Source: Nocardioides sp. | Lineage (GTDB): Bacteria; Actinomycetota; Actinomycetes; Propionibacteriales; Nocardioidaceae | Direction of reading: 5' to 3' | Assembly (NCBI RefSeq): GCF_030150155.1 | Contig: NZ_JASLGR010000012.1 | Location: forward strand, 1 to 26,180 | DNA: 26,180 nucleotides | Shown: one piece after another, positions 16,522 to 22,737 of the stretch | Position numbering within the stretch: the stretch's first letter is position 1 | How the letters are laid out: the number at the start of each line of letters is the position of its first letter | Translations under genes and position numbers: made by a program | The notes under the pieces: generated by a model | Told to the model about the DNA's origin: nothing | Databases searched by the model: none | What the model saw: the letters and a program-made list of their open reading frames with translations, nothing else

Positions 16522-16685
16522 TGGCTCGTGTCAGAAGTTTTGGGACGGTTGGCGTGCTCGGGGTGCGTGCCTCGCAAGGCGGAGGACCGAAGGCGGGCCG
16601 GAGGCCCGTCGAGTGTTCGACAACGCAGCGAGGAGCGTGCCCCGAGTGGGCGAACCGACCAACAACTTCTGACACGAGCCACTAG
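16518..16685. repeat. 168-nt fold-back element filling a convergent junction
   Basis: Perfect 22-nt inverted ends (16518-16539 and 16664-16685) begin and end with CTAG and include the stop codons of both flanking convergent genes. Pairing continues inward for about 36 more positions without indels at about 70% match, including CTCGGGG and CCTCGC blocks. The central part holds two small hairpins: CGGGCC-GGA-GGCCCG (16594-16608) and TCGA-GTGT-TCGA (16609-16620). It looks like a MITE-like or REP-like dispersed repeat or a structured RNA. No transposase or target-site duplication is visible here. Confidence 0.85.
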
Positions 16686-18028
16686 TCCTGGGTGCAGAGC
16701 CCGGCCGTGTCGGCCAGGCGGAGCAGCCCGTCGATCTGCGGCAGCGGCCGGGAGTCGTTCTCCAGGTGCCACAGGCCATCCACCAGCCGGTAGTCGCCGA
16801 CCATCCGCCCGGCCACGAAGTCGCGCAGGCCGTCGAGCAGCCGGTCGATGTCGGCGTCGCTGGTTCCCAGGCCGACGCTGACCCGGATCGCTCCCAGCGG
16901 CAGGTCCAGGCGGGCCAGCAGCGGGTGGGCGCAGAACCGGCCGTCGCGCACGCCGACGCCGTGCTCGGCCGACAGGTAGGCCGCCACGAAGCCCGGCTCG
17001 GCGTCCTCCATGGTGAAGGTGACCACACCGATCGGCTCGTCGGAGTCGACCCAGAGCCGGGCGATCCGGACACCCTCGATGGCGTTGAGGCCGTCGACCA
17101 GCCGGGTGCGCAGCGCCGCCTCGTGCTGCGTCCACTCCTCGGCGTCGAGGGCGGCCAGGGTCTGGCAGGCCTGGGCGAGGGCGACGGCGCCGATCAGGTT
17201 CGGCGTACCACCCTCGTGCCGGGCCGCGCCCGTCTCCCAGGTGGTGTCACGCAGCTGGACCTTGCGCACCGCGCCGCCGCCCGACAGGTACGCCGGTCCG
17301 GCGTCGAGCCAGTCACGACGGCCGACCAGTGCGCCGGCGCCGTACGGCGCATAGAGCTTGTGCCCGGAGAAGGCGACGTAGTCGGCGTCGGTCTCGGTCA
17401 GGGAGAAGCGATGGTGGGCCAGCAGCTGGGCGCCGTCGACCAGGACGCGGGCACCGTGCTGGTGGGCGATCGCGATCACCCGGTCCAGGGGCAGCGACTC
17501 CCCGGTCACGTTGGAGGCACCGGTGACGGCGACCAGGGCGTAGGAGTCACCCTCCAGCTCGGCCTCGATCCGGTCCAGGGTGCCGGCCACGGTCGGCGAT
17601 CCGACCACGATCGTGACGCCCTGGGGATGGGACTGCCAGGGCAGGAAGTTGGCGTGGTGCTCGACGTCGACGACCAGGACCTTGCCCGGCACGACACTGG
17701 CGAGCAGGTTGATCGAGTCGGTGGTGTTGCGGGTGATCAGGGTGATGTCGTCGGCGCGGGCACCGACGAAGTCGCCGATCTGGACGCGCGCCTCCTCATA
17801 GAGGGCCGTGCAGACCTGGGACAGGTAGCCCGCGCCGCGGTGGACGCTGGCGTACCAGGGCAGCACCTCGGCCACGCGGGCCGCGACGCTCTCCAGGGCC
17901 GGGGCGCTGGCCGCGCCGTCGAGGTTCACGTAGGTCACCCACGAGCCGTCCAGGACGGGCACCTTGGTGTCGGCTCCGATCAGCGGCTTGAGCGGAAGGA
18001 TCTCAGCGGGAGCGGCGACGAGCGACAT
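16682..18028 (-). CDS. Class V aminotransferase, cysteine desulfurase-like (SufS/EgtE type)
   Basis: This is a PLP enzyme of 448 residues. The Schiff-base lysine is Lys224 in FSGHKLYAPYGAG, with His124/125 (VEHHAN), Asp198 and Gln201 (VDGAQ) lining the cofactor site. A Cys sits at 366 in RDGRFCAHP, where SufS-type desulfurases have the active cysteine in RxGxHCxxP. That makes a desulfurase or a C-S lyase such as EgtE plausible. No suf, egt or sulfur-carrier genes are nearby, so the role stays open. The ATG at 18028 has TAGAAT 6 nt upstream. The stop lies within the fold-back element. A C-terminal tail of about 40 residues after the fold is somewhat long. Confidence 0.85.
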   Translation of the reverse strand: MSLVAAPAEILPLKPLIGADTKVPVLDGSWVTYVNLDGAASAPALESVAARVAEVLPWYASVHRGAGYLSQVCTALYEEARVQIGDFVGARADDITLITRNTTDSINLLASVVPGKVLVVDVEHHANFLPWQSHPQGVTIVVGSPTVAGTLDRIEAELEGDSYALVAVTGASNVTGESLPLDRVIAIAHQHGARVLVDGAQLLAHHRFSLTETDADYVAFSGHKLYAPYGAGALVGRRDWLDAGPAYLSGGGAVRKVQLRDTTWETGAARHEGGTPNLIGAVALAQACQTLAALDAEEWTQHEAALRTRLVDGLNAIEGVRIARLWVDSDEPIGVVTFTMEDAEPGFVAAYLSAEHGVGVRDGRFCAHPLLARLDLPLGAIRVSVGLGTSDADIDRLLDGLRDFVAGRMVGDYRLVDGLWHLENDSRPLPQIDGLLRLADTAGLCTQD

Positions 18029-18034
18029 GCACTG

Positions 18035-18064
18035 ATTCTAACGACCAGATCGATGGACTTTGAC
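18035..18064 (-). promoter_or_regulatory. Promoter of the class V aminotransferase gene
   Basis: On the minus strand: GTCAAA, an 18-nt spacer, then TAGAAT ending 6 nt before the ATG at 18028. It is one of the clearest leaderless promoters here. Confidence 0.55.
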
Positions 18065-18112
18065 CACAGCGCCCGGTGGAAGAGATCGGGGCCTGCGATG
18101 GTTAGGACTGAC

Positions 18113-18487
18113 ATGGCCACCATCGACCTCACCTCTGACACCTTCGAGCAGACCGTCCTCGACAACGAGATCGTCCTCGTCGACTTCTGGGCCTCCTGGT
18201 GCGGCCCGTGCCGCCAGTTCAGCCCGGTCTACGGCGCTGCCTCCGAGGAGCACCCCCAGATCGTCTTCGGCAAGGTCGACACCGAGGCCGAGCAAGCGCT
18301 CGCCGGAGCCGCCCAGATCACCTCGATCCCGACACTGATGGCGTTCAAGAAGGGCCACCTGGTGTTCTCCCAGCCCGGCGCCCTGCCCGCCCAGGCGCTG
18401 TCGCAGGTGATCGAGGCCGTCGTCGGGCTCGATGTCGAGGCCGCCATCGAGGCCGCTGCCGCCGAGGCCGAGGCTGCCACGGAGTGA
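18113..18487 (+). CDS. Thioredoxin family protein
   Basis: The 124-residue product is a single-domain thioredoxin with the redox motif WCGPC (Cys30, Cys33) and the cis-proline segment TSIPTL. It reduces disulfides in the cytoplasm, and no signal peptide is present. The C-terminus carries an extra Ala/Glu-rich helix of about 15 residues, beyond the usual fold, that looks acidic and disordered. The ATG at 18113 is preferred, and an in-frame ATG at 18098 would add MVRTD. Only an imperfect -10-like TAGGAC lies just upstream. It is divergent from the aminotransferase across 84 nt. Confidence 0.93.
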   Translation: MATIDLTSDTFEQTVLDNEIVLVDFWASWCGPCRQFSPVYGAASEEHPQIVFGKVDTEAEQALAGAAQITSIPTLMAFKKGHLVFSQPGALPAQALSQVIEAVVGLDVEAAIEAAAAEAEAATE

Positions 18488-18491
18488 TCCG

Positions 18492-18537
18492 GGTGACGTC
18501 GTACGACGGCGTCACCGATGCTCCGCTCGGGCGGAGC
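18492..18537 (+). terminator. Tandem hairpins after the thioredoxin gene
   Basis: The first hairpin pairs GGTGACG (18492-18498) with CGTCACC (18510-18516). The second pairs GCTCCGC (18520-18526) with GCGGAGC (18531-18537) around TCGG. They lie just before the -10 element of the next gene, so they more likely end the thioredoxin transcript than regulate the next gene's leader. Confidence 0.55.
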
Positions 18538-18543
18538 CTCCCC

Positions 18544-18549
18544 TAACCT
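18544..18549 (+). promoter_or_regulatory. -10 element of the TMEM165/GDT1 gene
   Basis: TAACCT ends 6 nt before the GTG at 18556, immediately after the second hairpin. Confidence 0.5.
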
Positions 18550-18555
18550 TGACCG

Positions 18556-19161
18556 GTGCTTGATATCGGCGTCCTCCTTACCGTCTTCGCCCTGATCTTC
18601 GTCTCCGAGCTGCCCGACAAGACCGCGATCGCCTCGCTGGTGCTGGGCACGAAGTTCCCGCTGCGCTGGGTGTTCGCCGGGGTCGCCGCCGCATTCGTGG
18701 TCCACGTCGTGATCGCCGTCGCGGCCGGTCAGGTGCTGACGCTGCTGCCGCACAACGCGGTCGAGGCCGTCGTCGCCGTGCTCTTCCTGCTCGGCGCGGT
18801 GCTGATCTGGCGCGAGGGGTCCGAGGACCTCGAGGAGGAGGAAGAGGCCGAGGAGGCCGAGCTCGACGCCGCCGAGTCCAAGCGCTCGTTCTGGAAGGTC
18901 GCCAGCCTCGGCTTCGGTGTCATCTTCATCGGCGAGTGGGGCGATCTGACCCAGATCATGACCGCCAACCTGTCGGCCAAGTACGACGACCCGCTCTCGG
19001 TCGGCATCGGTGCCGTCCTGGGTCTGTGGGGTGTCGCGCTGACCGCGATGCTCTTCGGCAAGACCCTGCTCAAGGTGATCCCGATGCGGACCATCACCCG
19101 TATCGCCGCCGTGGTGATGGTGATCCTGGCGATCATCACCATCGTCGGCATCCTCGACTGA
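18556..19161 (+). CDS. TMEM165/GDT1 (UPF0016) family cation transporter
   Basis: The 201-residue product has about six membrane helices in two repeated halves, each with the family's acidic motif. The first is SELPDKT (Glu18 to Thr23) and the second is GEWGDLT (Glu127 to Thr132). Between the halves lies a very acidic cytoplasmic loop (about 92-116, EDLEEEEEAEEAE). Known bacterial members (MneA/Mnx type) export Mn2+, and eukaryotic ones move Mn2+, Ca2+ and H+. Mn2+ export is the best guess. The GTG at 18556 fits the leaderless pattern. The zinc-ribbon SDR gene follows after 19 nt and is likely cotranscribed. No manganese riboswitch is evident upstream. Confidence 0.92.
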   Translation: MLDIGVLLTVFALIFVSELPDKTAIASLVLGTKFPLRWVFAGVAAAFVVHVVIAVAAGQVLTLLPHNAVEAVVAVLFLLGAVLIWREGSEDLEEEEEAEEAELDAAESKRSFWKVASLGFGVIFIGEWGDLTQIMTANLSAKYDDPLSVGIGAVLGLWGVALTAMLFGKTLLKVIPMRTITRIAAVVMVILAIITIVGILD

Positions 19162-19180
19162 TCCACCCGAAGGCACCCGC

Positions 19181-20722
19181 ATGTCCACGAACCCGAACAC
19201 GAACCCCCACACCGAGGAGTTCGGCACCCTCGACCGGATCGACCCGGAGAAGCTGGCCGTCACTCTGGAGGTGCTGGCCTCACTGCACAAGCTGCCGCCG
19301 GAGCACGAGGACGTGCGGACGGTCAAGCACGCCACCGGGTACATGTGGAAGCTGATCAAGAAGGCTCGGCGCACCGAGATCCGCGAGGGGCGTGCCACCC
19401 ACGACCGCGAGATCATCGAGAAGACCGCCACCGGGTCGGCGATGCGGATCGACGACGAGACCGCCGGCATCCCCCTGGTCTCCAACGCCCAGGGCGCCTT
19501 CGCCGGGGAGCTGCTGACCGCGCGCGGGTGCTACATCTGCAAGGCCGACTTCACCCTGGTCGACGCGTTCTACCACGGCCTGTGCCCCTCCTGCGCGGCG
19601 ATGAGCCACACCAAGCGCGACCAGCACGCCGACCTGACCGGCAAGCGCGCCCTGCTCACCGGCGGCCGCGCCAAGATCGGGATGTACATCGCGCTGCGGC
19701 TGCTGCGCGACGGTGCCCACCTCACCCTGACCACCCGCTTCCCCAAGGACGCGGTCCGTCGCTTCGCCGCGATGGAGGACAGCGCCGAGTGGTTGCACCG
19801 GCTCAAGATCATCGGCATCGACCTGCGCGACCCCACCCAGGTGGTCGCCCTCACCGACGAGGTCGCGGCCGCCGGGCCGCTCGACATCATCGTGAACAAC
19901 GCCTGCCAGACCGTACGCCGTCTCCCGGGCGCCTACACCCACCTGATCGAGGGCGAGACGGCACCGTTGGCGCCCCTGCCCAGCGGGCTGGAGATGCCGG
20001 AGATGCTGACCTTCGACCGGATCAGTGAGGCCCACCCGGCCGCACTGGCCGGGGCGCTGTCGGCGACCCAGATCGCCCACCACGACGGTGAGAGCTCCGA
20101 GGCGGCCCTGGAGGCTCTCAACGCCGCCAAGCTCACCCAGCTCGCCCTCACCGCGGGCCAGGCCTCCTTGGAGGCCCACCTGGCGGGCACGGCGATCGAC
20201 GCCGGCGGCCTGATCCCCGACATCCAGACCAACAACTCCTGGACCCAGGTGCTCGACGAGGTCGACCCGCTGGAGCTGCTCGAGGTGCAGTTCTGCAACT
20301 CGATCGCGCCGTTCCTGATCAACTCCCGGCTGCGTCCGGCGATGCGCGCCGCGGTCGCTGCGGGGGCTCGTCGGGCGTACATCGTCAACGTGTCGGCGAT
20401 GGAGGGGCAGTTCTCCCGGCGTTACAAGGGCCCGGGTCACCCGCACACCAACATGGCCAAGGCCGCCCTCAACATGATGACGCGGACCTCGGCGGGCGAG
20501 TACTTCGAGACCGACCAGATCCTGATGACCGCCGTCGACACCGGCTGGATCACCGACGAGCGCCCGCACGAGGAGAAGCTGCGGATCGCCGCCGAGGGCT
20601 GGCACGCCCCGCTCGACCTGGTCGACGGTGCCGCCCGGGTCTACGACCCGATCGTGCAGGGTGAGAACGGCACTGATCTCTACGGCTGCTTCCTGAAGGA
20701 CTACCAGCCCTCCCCCTGGTGA
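19181..20722 (+). CDS. SDR-fold oxidoreductase with an N-terminal CxxC/CxxC zinc-ribbon-like segment
   Basis: The 513-residue product starts with a ~110-residue helical, charged region. A CYIC...CPSC four-cysteine segment follows (Cys117, 120, 135, 138), probably a zinc ribbon. A Rossmann-fold SDR domain begins near 153. The nucleotide-binding turn reads TGGRAKIG (160-167), with Lys in place of the middle Gly. NNA is at 239-241, and the candidate catalytic Ser is 405 (NVSAMEG). In the HTNMAKAAL segment Lys427 is present, but the residue four before it is Thr423, not the usual Tyr. An insert of about 100 residues separates NNA from the C-terminal half. The substrate is unknown. The ATG at 19181 has GAAGG upstream. 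Confidence 0.85.
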   Translation: MSTNPNTNPHTEEFGTLDRIDPEKLAVTLEVLASLHKLPPEHEDVRTVKHATGYMWKLIKKARRTEIREGRATHDREIIEKTATGSAMRIDDETAGIPLVSNAQGAFAGELLTARGCYICKADFTLVDAFYHGLCPSCAAMSHTKRDQHADLTGKRALLTGGRAKIGMYIALRLLRDGAHLTLTTRFPKDAVRRFAAMEDSAEWLHRLKIIGIDLRDPTQVVALTDEVAAAGPLDIIVNNACQTVRRLPGAYTHLIEGETAPLAPLPSGLEMPEMLTFDRISEAHPAALAGALSATQIAHHDGESSEAALEALNAAKLTQLALTAGQASLEAHLAGTAIDAGGLIPDIQTNNSWTQVLDEVDPLELLEVQFCNSIAPFLINSRLRPAMRAAVAAGARRAYIVNVSAMEGQFSRRYKGPGHPHTNMAKAALNMMTRTSAGEYFETDQILMTAVDTGWITDERPHEEKLRIAAEGWHAPLDLVDGAARVYDPIVQGENGTDLYGCFLKDYQPSPW

Positions 20723-21007
20723 GATCCGGGTTCACCACCGCCGAGATCCGGGTTCACCACCCGCGAAGTCCGGGTTCACCACCCGCGAAGTCCGGGTTAC
20801 CCACCATCGAGATCCGGGTTACTCACCACCGAGTTCCGGGTTCACCACCACACTGGTGGCGAACCCGGAAGTCGACCGTGGCAGACCCGGAACTCGACCG
20901 TGGCGAACCCGGAAGTCGACCGTGGCGAACCCGGACTTCGCGGGTGGTGAACCCGGACTTCGCGGGTGGCGAACCCGGATCTCGGCGGTGGTGAACCCGG
21001 AAGTCGG
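20723..21007. repeat. 22-nt repeat array 2: six forward and seven inverted units, long palindrome
   Basis: TCCGGG starts at 20725, 20747, 20769, 20791, 20813 and 20835. CCCGGA starts at 20864, 20886, 20908, 20930, 20952, 20974 and 20996. Every step is exactly 22 nt. The outer three units of each arm (20725-20790 and 20936-21001) pair at 65 of 66 positions, including the variable bases, while the inner units differ. The array fills the whole gap between two convergent SDR genes and starts within the stop codon of the first. It is the same family as the array at 6030-6186. Confidence 0.95.
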
Positions 21008-21784
21008 CTACTTGGGGGGCATCCTGATGCCGCCGTCGACGCGGATCACCTCGGCGTTCAGGTACGAGTTGGTCAGGCACTCCACGACCATCGAGGCGAG
21101 CTCCTCGGAGCGGCCGAGGCGCTTGGGGAAGAGCACGTTGGAGCCGAGGTTGGCCTTGAACGCCTCCGAAGCCTCGCCCTCGCCGTAGATCGGAGTGTCG
21201 ATCAGGCCGGGGGCGACGGTGTTGAGCCGGATGCCGGCCGAGGAGAGGTCCCGGGCGACCGGGAGGGTCATCCCGACGACGCCACCCTTGGACGCCGAGT
21301 ACGACGCCTGCCCGATCTGTCCGTCGAACGCGGCGACGGACGCGAGGTTGACGATCGCGCCCCGGCAGCCGTCCTCGTCGGGGGTGTTGGTCGACATCAC
21401 CGTGGCGGCCTGGCGGACCATGTCGAACGTGCCGATCAGGTTGATCCCGATCACCTTGGTGAAGGCCTCCAGAGAGTGCGCCGACTCCAGGGTGCCGTCG
21501 CGGCCGATGGTGCGCTGGGCCCAGCCGATGCCGGCGGAGTTGACCACGGCACGCAGCGGCGCGATCTGGCTGGCGACGGCGACCGCCTCACCGATCTGAG
21601 CGGTGTCGGTCACGTCGACCTGGGCGAAGACACCGCCGATCTCGGCGGCCAGGGCCTCACCCTTGTCGGCCTGCAGGTCGGCGACGACGACGGTGGCACC
21701 CTGGGCCGCGAGGGCCCGGGCGACGGCGGCACCGATGCCGGAGGCACCGCCGGTGACGATGGCTGAAGATCCAGTGAGTTCCAT
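21008..21784 (-). CDS. SDR-family 3-hydroxyacyl-CoA dehydrogenase (HSD10-like)
   Basis: This is a classical short-chain dehydrogenase of 258 residues. It has the cofactor turn TGGASGIG (11-18), an Asp after the second strand (VVADLQ) favouring NAD+, the NSAG motif, a catalytic Ser in NLASVAAFDG, and YSASK with the Tyr and Lys. IGQASYSASKGGVVGMTLP and IDTPIYGE resemble HSD10 / type II 3-hydroxyacyl-CoA dehydrogenases of beta-oxidation. A steroid or branched-chain acyl-CoA substrate is possible. The ATG at 21784 has TACAGT 6 nt upstream. An operator-like palindrome lies just beyond, in the gap shared with the divergent GNAT gene. Confidence 0.9.
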   Translation of the reverse strand: MELTGSSAIVTGGASGIGAAVARALAAQGATVVVADLQADKGEALAAEIGGVFAQVDVTDTAQIGEAVAVASQIAPLRAVVNSAGIGWAQRTIGRDGTLESAHSLEAFTKVIGINLIGTFDMVRQAATVMSTNTPDEDGCRGAIVNLASVAAFDGQIGQASYSASKGGVVGMTLPVARDLSSAGIRLNTVAPGLIDTPIYGEGEASEAFKANLGSNVLFPKRLGRSEELASMVVECLTNSYLNAEVIRVDGGIRMPPK

Positions 21785-21790
21785 GCGCCC

Positions 21791-21796
21791 ACTGTA
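21791..21796 (-). promoter_or_regulatory. -10 element of the HSD10-like gene
   Basis: TACAGT on the minus strand ends 6 nt before the ATG at 21784. The palindrome at 21805-21818 covers the expected spacer and -35 side. Confidence 0.5.
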
Positions 21797-21804
21797 GCGA
21801 AAAT

Positions 21805-21818
21805 CAGAACGCGTTCTA
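21805..21818. promoter_or_regulatory. TetR-type operator-like palindrome (KstR-like)
   Basis: AGAACGCGTTCT (21806-21817) is a perfect 12-bp palindrome. With its flanks it matches TNNAACNNGTTNNA, the published KstR cholesterol-regulon consensus, except for one end base. It lies between two divergent start codons, where a repressor could control both genes. The regulator itself is not in the window. Confidence 0.45.
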
Positions 21819-21832
21819 GTTCGCCGCCTCGG

Positions 21833-21838
21833 TAGCCT
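21833..21838 (+). promoter_or_regulatory. -10 element of the GNAT gene
   Basis: TAGCCT ends 6 nt before the ATG at 21845, and no Shine-Dalgarno sequence is present. Confidence 0.5.
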
Positions 21839-21844
21839 GGACCC

Positions 21845-22306
21845 ATGCTCCGGTTCGAAGTCGACGCCCTCACCCACCCCGCCGTGATCGCGCTGCTGAA
21901 CGAGCATCTGGAGGACATGTACGCCACCTCCCCCGCCGAGTCGGTGCACGCCCTCGACCTCAGCGCCCTGCAGGCGCCCGAGATCGCGTTCTGGAGCGCC
22001 TGGGAGGGCGTCGAGCTGCGCGCTACCGGGGCGATCAAGACACTCGGGCACGGCCAGGTCGAGCTCAAGTCGATGCGGACCGTGGCCGCCGTACGCGGGC
22101 AGGGTGTGGGTGCCTCGATGCTGGCCCACCTGCTGGAGCAGGCGCGCCGTGCCGGGGCCGCGGAGGTGCTGCTGGAGACCGGCACCGAGGACTACTTCGC
22201 CCCCGCGCGGCGGCTCTACGCCCGGCACGGCTTCGTGGAGTGCCCGCCGTTCGCGGCGTACGTCGAGGACCCGAACAGCGTCTTCATGGTGCTGGCGCTC
22301 TCCTGA
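21845..22306 (+). CDS. GNAT family N-acetyltransferase
   Basis: This is a 153-residue single-domain acetyltransferase. The acetyl-CoA pyrophosphate loop is RGQGVG at 84-89, followed by the expected helix (ASMLAHLLEQARRAG), the LLETG strand and a C-terminal ARRLYARHGFVECPPF segment typical of GNAT motif B. The substrate cannot be inferred. The start at 21845 is supported by TAGCCT 6 nt upstream. It is divergent from the HSD10-like gene, and the operator-like palindrome lies between them. The ArsC/Spx-type gene follows after 37 nt with its own -10-like element. Confidence 0.92.
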   Translation: MLRFEVDALTHPAVIALLNEHLEDMYATSPAESVHALDLSALQAPEIAFWSAWEGVELRATGAIKTLGHGQVELKSMRTVAAVRGQGVGASMLAHLLEQARRAGAAEVLLETGTEDYFAPARRLYARHGFVECPPFAAYVEDPNSVFMVLALS

Positions 22307-22331
22307 GACCGCTCGGCGTCCCACCCCCTGC

Positions 22332-22337
22332 CAGACT
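22332..22337 (+). promoter_or_regulatory. -10-like element of the ArsC-family gene
   Basis: CAGACT ends 6 nt before the ATG at 22344. Confidence 0.4.
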
Positions 22338-22343
22338 GGTCCC

Positions 22344-22697
22344 ATGAGCGACCTGACCGTCTACGAGAAGCCGACCTGCACCACCTGCCGCAAGCTCGCC
22401 ACGCTGCTGCGCGAGCACGGCATCGACTACGACAAGGTCAACTACCAGGTCCTCGGGCTCGAGGCCGACGAGCTGCGCGACCTGCTGGCCAAGGCGGGGC
22501 TGAGCGCGCGCGAGGTGCTGCGCACCCGCGAGCCGGAGTACAAGGAGCTCGGGCTGGCCGACACCAGCCTCACCGAGGACCAGCTGATCGCCACGATCGT
22601 CGAGCACCCGGCCCTGCTGCAGCGCCCGATCGTCGTGCGCGGCGACCGCGCCGTGCTGGCCCGGCCGGTCGAGAAGGTCCTCGAACTCCTCGACTGA
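22344..22697 (+). CDS. ArsC/Spx/YffB family thioredoxin-fold protein
   Basis: The 117-residue product starts with a glutaredoxin-like strand and KPTCTTCRK, carrying Cys12 and Cys15. LRTREPEYKEL and LLQRPIVVRGDRAVLARP place arginines where glutaredoxin-coupled arsenate reductases (ArsC) have Arg60, Arg94 and Arg107. The CxxC form is shared with Spx and YffB proteins, so either arsenate reduction or a general thiol role is possible. No arsR, arsB or acr3 gene is adjacent, which weakens an arsenic-specific role. The length is normal. Confidence 0.88.
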   Translation: MSDLTVYEKPTCTTCRKLATLLREHGIDYDKVNYQVLGLEADELRDLLAKAGLSAREVLRTREPEYKELGLADTSLTEDQLIATIVEHPALLQRPIVVRGDRAVLARPVEKVLELLD

Positions 22698-22702
22698 GCC
22701 CC

Positions 22703-22731
22703 TTGATCGGCACCGGGACAGCGCGGATGCT
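22703..22731 (+). promoter_or_regulatory. Promoter of the luciferase/FAD oxidase fusion gene
   Basis: TTGATC (22703-22708), a 17-nt spacer, then GATGCT (22726-22731), ending 6 nt before the GTG at 22738. Confidence 0.5.
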
Positions 22732-22737
22732 GGACGG

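Noticed and set aside
16518..16685. Calling the fold-back element an insertion sequence
   Set aside because: It is 168 nt with no transposase coding capacity and no visible target duplication. At most it is a non-autonomous repeat.
18488..18555. yybP-ykoY manganese riboswitch upstream of the TMEM165 gene
   Set aside because: The gap is too short, the characteristic motif loops are not seen, and the -10 element implies no 5' leader.
20719..20994. Short proteins translated from the repeat arrays (also about 5864-6238 and 6083-6358)
   Set aside because: They are repeat translations (RVHH, PGSPP-like). The 22-nt period shifts the frame each unit, and no ribosome-binding site or homologous family is apparent.
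20719..21080. CRISPR array reading of the 22-nt repeats (also at 6030-6186)
   Set aside because: Half the units are inverted, there are no unique spacers of normal length, the linkers are 5-8 nt, and no cas gene is present.
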